Positions 37,481-45,499 of a stretch of DNA of 64,000 nucleotides are shown in pieces. The stretch is from Marinifilaceae bacterium. Its GTDB lineage: Bacteria > Bacteroidota > Bacteroidia > Bacteroidales > Marinifilaceae. The notes beneath the pieces are model-generated. The model saw only the letters and a program-made list of their open reading frames with translations, made no database searches and was not told where the DNA came from. The first letter of the stretch is position 1, and the number at the start of each line of letters is the position of its first letter. The stretch covers positions 106,745 through 170,744 of the forward strand of contig JAFGYE010000107.1 in assembly GCA_016936255.1 (NCBI GenBank), given 5' to 3'. The position numbers were made by a program, and so were the translations under genes.

Positions 37481-38536
37481 ATGAGAATAACAATAATTCT
37501 AGGAGTGTTGCTTTTTGCATTCACTCAAGGAAAAGCTCAACAATTGCCACTTTATAGCCAGTACGTGGAGAATGGATTTTTACTCAATCCTGCCATGGCA
37601 GGAAGCCGGATGTATTCGCCTCTGCGCTTAAGTTTACGTCAGCAATGGTCGGGAGTAGAAGGGGCTCCTGAAACGCAGGCCTTGAGTTTTAATAAAAACA
37701 TGAGTAATAAATGTACTACTTGTAACGTAAAAGGAAATCCGTTATCACGACGAAATAAACAAATGGGAGTTGGTTTAGGTGCTTATTTTTTTAACGATAA
37801 AGCCGGGGAAGTAGCAAGAACAGGAATTGAGTTTTCGTATGCTTATCACCTGCAATTATCAAAAAGTAAATTGGGACAAACAGGAACAAAACTTTCTTTT
37901 GGACTGGGAGGCGTTTTTTATCAGTTTAAGTTTGATAAAAGATACATTCCGGTTAATGACCCCAAAGCGGGTCCGGATGAGGTGTCGTATGTGCCGGATG
38001 CAAATTTCGGGGTCTACTTATATAACGATGATTATTTTGTAGGAGCATCAGCAGCACATTTATTTGAAGCTTCCGTTAAAATGGGCGATAACAATATCGA
38101 TGATAATATCATGATGCGTCATTTTTATGCAACAGCAGGTTACACGTTTCATTTAAAAGACCTTGTTGATCTGGAACCTTCGGTGATTGTTCGTAAAACC
38201 ATGAATTCGGATGTTTATTACGATCTGTCAGCCAAGTTATATATTCATCATTTCTGGATGGCGGCATCGTACAGAACGAACGATCAGATTGTGGGAATGG
38301 TGGGTGTAAATTACAACCAATATTACATAGGATATTCCTACGATCATTACACAAACAATTTAATTGCTGATAGCAGTGACGGAACTCATGAGATCACATT
38401 GGGAATCAATTTCGATATTCCAAATAAAATGAAGAGGGAGAGTAGATTGAGAGAAAGAAGAGCTGCCGATCGTAATTTCAGTAAAACAAAAACTTCCCGA
38501 TACAAGAGAAATAGTAAAAGTTACATCTTCTTTTAA
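37481..38536 (+). CDS. PorP/SprF family type IX secretion membrane protein
   Basis: 351 residues with a signal peptide (MRITIILGVLLFAFTQGKAQ) and a mature start QQLPLYSQYVENGFLLNPAMAGS, the diagnostic opening of the PorP/SprF family. The remainder alternates aromatic and polar residues as in an outer-membrane beta-barrel, and the C-terminus is basic. SprF-like proteins are needed for export and attachment of the type B cargo encoded next to them. The gene begins 32 bases after the adhesin stop and ends with a strong terminator, so the two form an adhesin-partner operon. Confidence 0.92.
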   Translation: MRITIILGVLLFAFTQGKAQQLPLYSQYVENGFLLNPAMAGSRMYSPLRLSLRQQWSGVEGAPETQALSFNKNMSNKCTTCNVKGNPLSRRNKQMGVGLGAYFFNDKAGEVARTGIEFSYAYHLQLSKSKLGQTGTKLSFGLGGVFYQFKFDKRYIPVNDPKAGPDEVSYVPDANFGVYLYNDDYFVGASAAHLFEASVKMGDNNIDDNIMMRHFYATAGYTFHLKDLVDLEPSVIVRKTMNSDVYYDLSAKLYIHHFWMAASYRTNDQIVGMVGVNYNQYYIGYSYDHYTNNLIADSSDGTHEITLGINFDIPNKMKRESRLRERRAADRNFSKTKTSRYKRNSKSYIFF

Positions 38537-38555
38537 GATGTTTCGAATGAACTTG

Positions 38556-38590
38556 AATCCGGTATTTTTACATAAAATACCGGATTTTTT
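38556..38590 (+). terminator. Terminator of the adhesin/SprF operon
   Basis: AATCCGGTATTTT and AAAATACCGGATT are 13-base inverted arms around a five-base loop, followed by a T run. Confidence 0.88.
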
Positions 38591-38624
38591 ATATCTTCAG
38601 GTTTAAATTTAAATTAAGTACATC

Positions 38625-39983
38625 ATGCCTTTATCTCGTTGTCTGTTTTTTATTGTCATCTCATTTCTCATTATTTCTTGCGACCAAGATGAGAATTTTA
38701 CGACCGATCCAAATTTTAGATTGACATTTTCAGCGGATACAATTGCATTTGATACATTATTCACTGGCTTTGGTTCAACAACCAGGCAGTTAAAGGTGAA
38801 GAATACTTCATCCAACGCAATTAATATCTCGCACTTATACCTTCAAAATTTAGAATCACCATATCGACTAAATGTGAATGGAATTCAGTCGAACAATTTG
38901 ATGGATATTAAACTTGATGCCAAAGACAGCCTTTTTATTTTTGTTGAGGTAGGTCTTGAAGCAAAAGATGAGGATGCTCCCCGGTTATTAGAAGACCAAT
39001 TGAAGTTTGAACTGAACGGGCAGGTGCAGGAAGTGATTTTAGAGACTTTTGCGCAGGATGTTTATATAGTTGATGGTGACATTACTGAAAATACGATTTG
39101 GACGGCAGATCGTCCTTATTTTGTTACGAAACCTGTTTGGATTGATGAAGGTATTGACCTGATTGTTTATGAGGGAACAAAGGTTTATTTCAAGAAGAAT
39201 ACGGCACTTCATGTTAAGGGTAATTTTGAGGTAAAAGGAAGTTTTCAAAAACCTGTTTATTTTGGAAGTTCACGATTGGAAGAATTGTACAAAAATGTTC
39301 CCGGTCAATGGAATGGAATCTACTTTTACGATGAAAGTACGACTCACTTTCTCAGTCATTTTCTTCTCGAAAACGGCATTAATGGATTAAGCTTTCCTAA
39401 AACCATATTGGATAACAATCCAATATTGATTGAGTATGGAATTATTCGGAATTTTACGGGGAATGGATTACTGGCATCAAATTCTATTATTGTTGCTCAT
39501 GATATGCTGGTCAGTAATTGTGGTGAGGAGTGTGTTCGATTAAAAGAGTATGGTTCTTGTTTGATATCTCATTCAACTTTTTATAATTCGTGGTTTTTTT
39601 CTGCTCGTTCAAAGGCAGTTCTCTCATATAATGGTCTTGGCGAAGAGGGCTTGACAATCAGAAATAGTATCCTGTATGGAAATAGATTTGATGAGTTGGA
39701 ATTTGATCAAACAGAAAATGTTTTGGTTCAGAATTCTCTTTTAAAATTGAGCAATTCAGCCCATATTGATTATGCCTCAATATTCACTGAATGTTTGTTT
39801 AATGAAGATCCTGGTTTTCTTGATTTGGAAGAGCTTAACTTTAGCTTGAGTGAGAAATCGTCAGCCATAAATAAGGGAAGTATTGAATTCATATCGACCT
39901 ATCTTTTTGATTTGGCAGGCAATCGCAGAGATAATGATGCAGCCCCGGATATGGGATGTTATGAATTTTCAGAAATTAAATAA
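38625..39983 (+). CDS. Lipoprotein with right-handed beta-helix-like body
   Basis: 452 residues. The N-terminus (CLFFIVISFLIISCDQD) is a lipoprotein signal with the acylated Cys at ISC. The next ~120 residues resemble an Ig-like/HYDIN-type strand domain (FDTLFTGFGSTTRQLKVKN). Then KVYFKKNTALHVKGNFEVKG, ENGINGLSF and repeated N/G-rich turns indicate a right-handed parallel beta-helix, ending in INKGS...LAGNRRDNDAAPDMGCYE, the usual end of such choice-of-anchor proteins. The protein is probably surface or periplasmic. The next gene begins 1 base after the stop, so they are cotranscribed. Enzymatic function is not evident. Confidence 0.75.
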   Translation: MPLSRCLFFIVISFLIISCDQDENFTTDPNFRLTFSADTIAFDTLFTGFGSTTRQLKVKNTSSNAINISHLYLQNLESPYRLNVNGIQSNNLMDIKLDAKDSLFIFVEVGLEAKDEDAPRLLEDQLKFELNGQVQEVILETFAQDVYIVDGDITENTIWTADRPYFVTKPVWIDEGIDLIVYEGTKVYFKKNTALHVKGNFEVKGSFQKPVYFGSSRLEELYKNVPGQWNGIYFYDESTTHFLSHFLLENGINGLSFPKTILDNNPILIEYGIIRNFTGNGLLASNSIIVAHDMLVSNCGEECVRLKEYGSCLISHSTFYNSWFFSARSKAVLSYNGLGEEGLTIRNSILYGNRFDELEFDQTENVLVQNSLLKLSNSAHIDYASIFTECLFNEDPGFLDLEELNFSLSEKSSAINKGSIEFISTYLFDLAGNRRDNDAAPDMGCYEFSEIK

Positions 39984-39984
39984 T

Positions 39985-41040
39985 ATGAAGTTTTCTCTAA
40001 TCCTAATTATTTGCCTGTTTTTGTGTGCGAGAATTAGTTTGGCACAATCTGTCATCGATGGATCGGAGGAAGGAATACGAGGTGATTTTAGGTTGATGTT
40101 TTACAATGTGGAGAATCTTTTTGATTGTTTTGATGACAGCCTCACGCTGGATAATGAATTTCTTCCAAGGGGAGATCGAAATTGGACATGGGAAAAATAT
40201 CAGAAAAAATCACAAAAAGTGGCTAAGGTAATTTTAGCGGCAGGTGGCTGGGAGTTTCCCGATTTAATTGGGCTCTGCGAGGTTGAGAACCGATTTGTTT
40301 TAGATGGTTTGTTTAAAATTGGATATCTGAACAAAGCAGGATATCAAATTATTCATCGCGAATCGCCGGACAGGAGAGGGATAGATGTGGCATTAATTTA
40401 TCAGCCTGAAACGTTTCATCCCATCGATACGACATTTCTTAAATTGATTTACGAGGGAGATTCAATCTCAACTACCCGGGAGATTCTCTATGTAAGGGGG
40501 AAAACAAATACAGATGATACTTTGCATATCTTTGTAAATCACTGGCCTTCGCGTTGGGGAGGCCAGCTGGAGTCTGAGAATAGAAGAGTATCAGCATCAC
40601 ATTTGTTGAAAGAAAAAGTATCTGAAATTGTTAATCATAACAGCAATGCCCTGATTATAATAATGGGCGATTTTAATGATTATCCGGATAACAGATCTTT
40701 ACAAACTGAGCTGAATGCTTTATCCCCGGAGAAAGAGTTTTGCGATAATAAATTATACAATTTGGCTTATCCTTATTTGAATAAAACAGGAATTGGGAGT
40801 CATAAATATCAAGGAAAATGGGGAATGCTCGATCAATTTATTGTATCAGGAGCTTTGCTTAATAAGTCTGGTTTTTTGTATTGCGATCCAGATAATATGA
40901 GTCTTTTTAAACCCGAATTCTTATTGGAAACAGACAATACTTATTTTGGAGAAAAACCTTTTCGAAGTTTTATTGGATATAAATTTAATGATGGTTTTAG
41001 TGACCATCTTCCTATTATTCTTGATTTGTGGAGGAAATAA
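39985..41040 (+). CDS. Secreted endonuclease/exonuclease/phosphatase family protein
   Basis: 351 residues from the ATG at 39985, which gives a signal peptide (MKFSLILIICLFLCARISLA); the open frame extends upstream into the preceding gene but the signal supports this start. EEP-fold motifs: RLMFYNVENLFD near residue 34, LIGLCEVENRFVLDGL near residue 92 (metal-binding Glu), VNHWPSRWGGQ near residue 180, IMGDFNDYPDN near residue 225 (Asp/Asn pair), and the final FSDHLPIILDLW with the catalytic His. Members hydrolyse phosphodiesters in nucleic acids or lipids; being exported, it may scavenge phosphate or DNA. It is coupled to the preceding lipoprotein gene. Confidence 0.88.
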   Translation: MKFSLILIICLFLCARISLAQSVIDGSEEGIRGDFRLMFYNVENLFDCFDDSLTLDNEFLPRGDRNWTWEKYQKKSQKVAKVILAAGGWEFPDLIGLCEVENRFVLDGLFKIGYLNKAGYQIIHRESPDRRGIDVALIYQPETFHPIDTTFLKLIYEGDSISTTREILYVRGKTNTDDTLHIFVNHWPSRWGGQLESENRRVSASHLLKEKVSEIVNHNSNALIIIMGDFNDYPDNRSLQTELNALSPEKEFCDNKLYNLAYPYLNKTGIGSHKYQGKWGMLDQFIVSGALLNKSGFLYCDPDNMSLFKPEFLLETDNTYFGEKPFRSFIGYKFNDGFSDHLPIILDLWRK

Positions 41041-41074
41041 AAATGGCTGTCAATTGATGTTGGCAGCCATTTTA
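41041..41074. terminator. Bidirectional terminator between EEP gene and the hydrogenase-like gene
   Basis: AAATGGCTG and CAGCCATTT arms, extended by CAA/TTG with one T-G position, form a hairpin at the junction of two convergent genes and leave T runs on both strands. Confidence 0.82.
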
Positions 41075-41083
41075 ATAATTTAT

Positions 41084-42532
41084 TTATTCTGCAGAAATAA
41101 TTTCAGCAAGGTTCTTTTCATATAATTTACTGCCTGTTTTCGGATCGAAATTTGAACTTGGACCGGAAATACAACCACCTTCACAAGCCATTACCTCAAC
41201 AAAATTACCGCTTGTTTTGCCTGTTTTAGCAAATGCCTTCAGCATATTAATCTTCTTTTTGTCAAGACCATTTACAATTACAGGTTTAATGTTAACGTAA
41301 GGCTTAAGTTCAAGTACCGATTGCGCCACACCACCACTTGCGGCGTAAGCTCTTCCGTGATTTAAAATACTTTTGTCGAGATTTATTGCATTCTCAATTT
41401 CCATCTCAACCTTCCAACCTTTAAAAAGAGCTGATAATTCTTCAAATGTCATTACGTAATCTACGTTCGGATCATTCATCCCTTCGCGGCGTTTGGCAAT
41501 ACATGGACCAATAAATACAATTTTTGCCTTTGGATATTTCGCTCGGGCGATCTCTGCGGCATAATACATAGGACTCTTGGTATGCGAAATGTATTTTTTC
41601 ATTTCAGGAATGTGCTTGTCAACAGCAGAAACATAAGCCGGACAGCAGGAAGTTGTCATAAAAGGGGCTTTAGCGGCCAGACGTTCCAGTAATTCGTCAG
41701 CCTCATTTTCGGTAGTTACATTTGCACCTTTAGCTACTTCTATAACATCAGTAAAACCCAATTTCTTGATAGCTCCCAATACATTTTCTATTTTAGAGTG
41801 GAATTGTCCAAGAACAGCAGGAGCAACAATGGCAATGGTTTCTTCCTCTTCCTTTTTTATAGATTTCATCACATCTATTATCTGAGAATTCTCCATGATT
41901 GAACCAAAAGGACAAGCCGTAATACATTTGCCGCAATCAATGCATTTATCTTCATCAATCCGTTCAATACCATACTCATCTTTTGTAATAGCGCCAACAG
42001 GACAAGCATTTTCGCAGGGAACAGGCATGTATATAATGGAATGATAAGGACAAACACTCATGCAAATACCACAATTAATACAGGTTTTTGGGTTAATCTG
42101 AGCCTGACCGTTTGCATTCCAGCTGATGGATTCCTTAGGACAGTTCATCATACACGGATGTGCAACACAACCTTTGCAAAGATTGGTTACGATGTAGCTA
42201 TTCTTTACACAAGAGGTACATGCCTCATCAACAACTGTCAATATTTTGTTGATTGGGTTTTTTCTTTCAAGTGCTTCTTCAGCATACGAAGCCAGAGTTT
42301 TAAGTTCGTCTGTGTATTCATCCAAATCGAAACCTAAAAGTGGAATCAATTTTTCTTTAATGATTACACGTTCCTTAAAAATACAGCAACGATCAGATTT
42401 AGGGCTTCTGCGTGGGGCCATTTCAAGAGGAATTCTATCAAGTCCTTCCATTAATTTCCCTTCATTAAAAAGATCTGCCATTCTTGCCAGAAGATCTCTT
42501 CTGATTATCATTGTATTGTCAACGTACGCCAT
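41084..42532 (-). CDS. Monomeric [FeFe] hydrogenase-like protein (group B/sensory-type signatures)
   Basis: 482 residues. The N-terminal half has cysteine clusters: CTSCVKNSYIVTNLCKGCVAHPCMMNC, given here as its CxxC...CxxC...CxxxC pattern near residues 108-134, then CINCGICMSVCPYHSI near 155 and CIDCGKCITACPFGSI near 200, i.e. ferredoxin-type [4Fe-4S] modules. The H-cluster loops are TTSCCPAYVSA, IGPCIAKRREG and MACEGGCISGP. They match [FeFe] hydrogenases of the monomeric group often called B1/B3 rather than the classical HydA (which has TSCCPGW and MPCTxKxxE). The maturases HydEFG are not in the window. It could evolve or oxidise H2, or act as a sensor; activity is inferred. It is convergent with the EEP gene and stands alone. 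Confidence 0.82.
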   Translation of the reverse strand: MAYVDNTMIIRRDLLARMADLFNEGKLMEGLDRIPLEMAPRRSPKSDRCCIFKERVIIKEKLIPLLGFDLDEYTDELKTLASYAEEALERKNPINKILTVVDEACTSCVKNSYIVTNLCKGCVAHPCMMNCPKESISWNANGQAQINPKTCINCGICMSVCPYHSIIYMPVPCENACPVGAITKDEYGIERIDEDKCIDCGKCITACPFGSIMENSQIIDVMKSIKKEEEETIAIVAPAVLGQFHSKIENVLGAIKKLGFTDVIEVAKGANVTTENEADELLERLAAKAPFMTTSCCPAYVSAVDKHIPEMKKYISHTKSPMYYAAEIARAKYPKAKIVFIGPCIAKRREGMNDPNVDYVMTFEELSALFKGWKVEMEIENAINLDKSILNHGRAYAASGGVAQSVLELKPYVNIKPVIVNGLDKKKINMLKAFAKTGKTSGNFVEVMACEGGCISGPSSNFDPKTGSKLYEKNLAEIISAE

Positions 42533-42642
42533 TCCTGAATACTTTAATTAGTGGGTTGTTTTTTAATTTTTTTTCAGGCTGCAAAAATAGATATTATTGT
42601 TTGATTTTGTAATGCTGTTCAGCACACAAAGATCATAAGTCA

Positions 42643-42671
42643 AAAAAAAACCTTTGGACTAATCCAAAGGC
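42643..42671 (-). terminator. Terminator of the CCA-adding enzyme gene, overlapping its stop codon
   Basis: On the reverse strand GCCTTTGGA and TCCAAAGG form a stem; the TAG stop of the upstream gene is in the loop. A run of nine T follows on the reverse strand. Confidence 0.85.
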
Positions 42672-44107
42672 TCTTTGTTATTGGGTTTTTTTATGGGTTC
42701 AAGTCCCAGTTCCTTTCCTTTCTTCAGCATAAACTGATAGGCGGCATCATGTTCATTGGGAATTACTCCATCAAGAATGGCCTCTTTTATAGCCATTTTA
42801 ATATCGCCAATTATTTTGCATGGCGATAAATTAAAAATATCAATAATTTCCTGTCCATCAATTGGAGGCTGAAAATTACGCACAGAATCCTTTTCCTCCA
42901 CTTCTTTTAGTTTCCTTCGTACCAATTGAAAATTATCGAGAAACTTTTTCACTTTTTCTTCATTTTTAGAAGTGATATCGGCTTCGCATAACTTCATTAG
43001 TTCATCTACATCATCGCCGGCATCAAATAGCAATCTGCGAATTGCAGAATCGGTTACCACCTCTTGTGCCAATACAATGGGACGCATATGAAGAAGAACC
43101 ATTTTCTGAACAAATTTCATTTTTTCGTTCAATGGTAATTTCATATTCTTAAAAATACGAGGCACCATTTTTTCACCAATAAAATTATGCGCATGAAAGG
43201 TCCAGCCGATTCCATCAACAAATCTTTTGGTATTGGGTTTGGCTATATCGTGCAATAAGGCCGACCAGCGCAGCCAAAGATTATTAGAATGGGGTGTTAA
43301 TTGATCCAATACCTCAAGAGTATGGTAGAAATTATCTTTATGACTGATTCCATTTCTTGTTTCCCTTCCTTTTAGTCTAACGAATTCAGGGAATATTAAT
43401 TTTAACAAGCCCGTTTCATCCAGCAGCTTAAATCCGATAGAAGGTTTATCTGAAAGAATTATCTTATTTAATTCCTCTATAATTCTTTCTTTTGTGATGA
43501 TATTAATTCGATCCTTATTGGTACGAATAGCTTCAAGAGTTTCCTTCGATATTGTGAAATTAAGTTGGGTCGCAAAACGTATTGCCCTCATCATTCGCAA
43601 AGGATCATCAGAGAATGTTATTATTGGTTCCATTGGTGTTTTAATGATTTTATTATTTAAATCATTAATTCCATTAAATGGATCGAGCAACTCTCCAAAA
43701 TTATCCTGATGCAGGCTAAGAGCTAAAGCATTAATGGTGAAGTCCCGTCTTTTTTGATCATCTTCGAGTGTGCCGTCTTCAACAATAGGGTTTCTGGAAT
43801 CCCGATTGTAAGATTCTTTTCTGGCACCAACAAATTCAATTTCCAGATCTTTGTACTTTAGCATTGCCGTTCCATAGTTCTTAAAAACAGAAACTTTTGA
43901 TACGCCGGCTTCTTTTGCTACTTTTTGGGCAAGTTCAATACCGCTTCCAATAACTACAATATCAATATCTTTTGATTCCCGGTGTAAAAATAAATCTCTT
44001 ACAAAACCTCCAATTACATAACTCTCGAGATTTTCACGGGTTACAATTTTGGAAATAATTGAAAATATAGGGTGTTTTAAATGTTCTTTCACTTTATTTT
44101 TTTTCAA
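42659..44107 (-). CDS. cca: CCA tRNA nucleotidyltransferase with HD domain
   Basis: 482 residues. The nucleotidyltransferase head has VIGGFVRDLFL near residue 31, the catalytic DxD as ESKDIDIVVIG, RRDFTINALALSL near residue 120, and DDPLRMMRAIRFATQL near residue 165. An HD phosphohydrolase domain follows with WLRWSALLHDIAKPNTKRF near residue 285. The enzyme adds CCA to tRNA 3' ends; the tRNA-Val in this window lacks an encoded CCA and depends on it. The start was taken as the ATG at 44107; the last codons overlap the terminator hairpin. The gene is divergent from the thioredoxin gene. Confidence 0.93.
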   Translation of the reverse strand: MKKNKVKEHLKHPIFSIISKIVTRENLESYVIGGFVRDLFLHRESKDIDIVVIGSGIELAQKVAKEAGVSKVSVFKNYGTAMLKYKDLEIEFVGARKESYNRDSRNPIVEDGTLEDDQKRRDFTINALALSLHQDNFGELLDPFNGINDLNNKIIKTPMEPIITFSDDPLRMMRAIRFATQLNFTISKETLEAIRTNKDRINIITKERIIEELNKIILSDKPSIGFKLLDETGLLKLIFPEFVRLKGRETRNGISHKDNFYHTLEVLDQLTPHSNNLWLRWSALLHDIAKPNTKRFVDGIGWTFHAHNFIGEKMVPRIFKNMKLPLNEKMKFVQKMVLLHMRPIVLAQEVVTDSAIRRLLFDAGDDVDELMKLCEADITSKNEEKVKKFLDNFQLVRRKLKEVEEKDSVRNFQPPIDGQEIIDIFNLSPCKIIGDIKMAIKEAILDGVIPNEHDAAYQFMLKKGKELGLEPIKKPNNKEPLD

Positions 44108-44300
44108 ACAGTTTACTCTAAATCATGTGCTTCAGGAACCTAAAATCATAAATCCCTGATTCATTGCGCTGACAAAATTACAATTATTTAGATGGAATCT
44201 ATAAAAACAAGCATTTTTTGAATCTGGCACACAAATTGTAAGATGTAAATATGTATATTTATGCATGTAAAATGATTGTGTTATTTTAATATTGAAGGTT

Positions 44301-44660
44301 ATGGTAGAACATTTGACAGTAGAAACATTTAAAACGAAAGTATTCAATTTCGAACAAAATAAAGATTGGAAATTTGAAGGCAACCGGCCTTGTTTGGTTG
44401 ATTTTTATGCGGATTGGTGTGGTCCATGTAAAGCTGTTGCTCCTATTTTAGAGGAATTACAGGAAGAGTATGGTGATAATCTGGATATTTACAAGATTGA
44501 CACTGAAAAAGAACGTGAGTTGGCATCAATGTTTGGAATTCAGAGCATTCCGTCTTTGTTGTTCATTCCTACAGATGGACAGCCACAGATGTCACAGGGT
44601 GCTATGTCAAAAGAATCCTTTAAGCAGGCATTTTCCGAAGTTCTTGGTGTAGGTAAATAA
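44301..44660 (+). CDS. Cytoplasmic thioredoxin
   Basis: 119 residues from the ATG at 44301 (an in-frame TTG at 44292 is less likely). The thioredoxin fold is complete: the active site is DFYADWCGPCKAVAP near residue 33 and the cis-proline loop is IQSIPSLLFIP. No signal peptide is present, so it acts in the cytoplasm as a disulfide reductase. The adjacent gene is its closest relative in the window and is exported, so the pair looks like a local duplication that serves two compartments. Confidence 0.92.
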   Translation: MVEHLTVETFKTKVFNFEQNKDWKFEGNRPCLVDFYADWCGPCKAVAPILEELQEEYGDNLDIYKIDTEKERELASMFGIQSIPSLLFIPTDGQPQMSQGAMSKESFKQAFSEVLGVGK

Positions 44661-44806
44661 TATTTGAGACTAAAAGTTTTGTTAAAGCTCCTGAATAATA
44701 ATGATGGTTCTGAAAAAAGTATCATTTTTGTAAGAGAGTAATAATAAAAAAGAAGTTGAACGAGAGGGTGTTCTTTTGTTGGGTTACCTCTGTAAAAAAA
44801 ATAAAA

Positions 44807-45250
44807 ATGAAAAAGATATTTTTTGCCTTGTTTGTAACAATGATAAACTTAAGTGCATTTTCCCAAGTTGCCAATGAAGTCATTCACTTGGATGATAATA
44901 GTTTTAAAGAAAAGGTATTTGATTTTGCAAATAGTAAAGAATGGGCTTTTAAAGGGGACAAACCTGTAATTGTTGATTTTTATGCAACATGGTGTGGTCC
45001 GTGTAAACGTGTTGCTCCTGTACTTGAGGAGCTTCAAAAGGAATATGGCAAAGACATTCAGATTTATAAAGTTGATACAGACAAATCGCCATTGGTTTCC
45101 GGGGCATTTGGAATTAAAAGCATACCCAGTTTTTTGTTTATTCCTGTTAAAGGAAAGCCAACAATGGCACAGGGAGCTTTACCAAAAGAAACATTCGTAA
45201 AAGCTATAAAGGATGTTTTGGGTGTTAATGCACCTGAATCAATTAAATAG
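44807..45250 (+). CDS. Exported thioredoxin-like protein
   Basis: 147 residues from the ATG at 44807, chosen because a signal peptide (MKKIFFALFVTMINLSAFSQ) starts there; the frame is open 51 bases further upstream. The mature part has DFYATWCGPCKRVAP and the cis-proline loop IKSIPSFLFIP, and runs closely parallel to the upstream cytoplasmic thioredoxin. In the periplasm a WCGPC thioredoxin would normally reduce or shuffle disulfides fed by a membrane donor such as a DsbD/CcdA protein, which is not in the window. A strong terminator follows. Confidence 0.9.
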   Translation: MKKIFFALFVTMINLSAFSQVANEVIHLDDNSFKEKVFDFANSKEWAFKGDKPVIVDFYATWCGPCKRVAPVLEELQKEYGKDIQIYKVDTDKSPLVSGAFGIKSIPSFLFIPVKGKPTMAQGALPKETFVKAIKDVLGVNAPESIK

Positions 45251-45280
45251 GGTTTAAAAAAAGAAAGTTTAGGTTTTAGA

Positions 45281-45309
45281 AAGAGCCGGCATTTAGCCGG
45301 CTCTTTTGT
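45281..45309 (+). terminator. Terminator after the exported thioredoxin gene
   Basis: AAGAGCCGGC and GCCGGCTCTT form a 10-base stem around a five-base loop, followed by T-rich sequence. Its T tail overlaps the -33 box of the next promoter. Confidence 0.9.
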
Positions 45310-45335
45310 TTTTGAACTATTTCCGATTACCTTTG
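45305..45335 (+). promoter_or_regulatory. Promoter of the thiamine operon
   Basis: TTTG at 45305-45308, exactly 19 bases, then TACCTTTG at 45328-45335: a full match to the Bacteroidota TTTG-N19-TAnnTTTG consensus. The TPP aptamer starts immediately downstream. Confidence 0.85.
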
Positions 45336-45427
45336 TCGCAAAATCACAGTGGGGTGCCTTAAATAACAGGCTGAGATCATACCCTTTAAACCTGATCCGG
45401 ATAATGCCGGCGTAGGGAAAATTGCGA
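45336..45427 (+). ncRNA. TPP (THI-box) riboswitch
   Basis: The conserved core is present in order: GGGGTGCC at 45351, GGCTGAGATCATACCC at 45369, ACCTGATC at 45390, and GGATAATGCCGGCGTAGGGA at 45399. TCGCAA (45336-45341) and TTGCGA (45422-45427) close helix P1. An alternative hairpin GCGAA / TTCGC at 45424-45440 shares bases with P1 and could be the expression switch; no T run follows it, so control may be translational. The genes downstream (TonB receptor, PnuT, TPK) are a thiamine uptake set, which confirms the ligand. Confidence 0.96.
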
Positions 45428-45499
45428 ATTAACTTTTCGCCAACCTGATCTTATTACAACCTCATTGCAATATATTATTAACGTTTTAACTTATAAACA

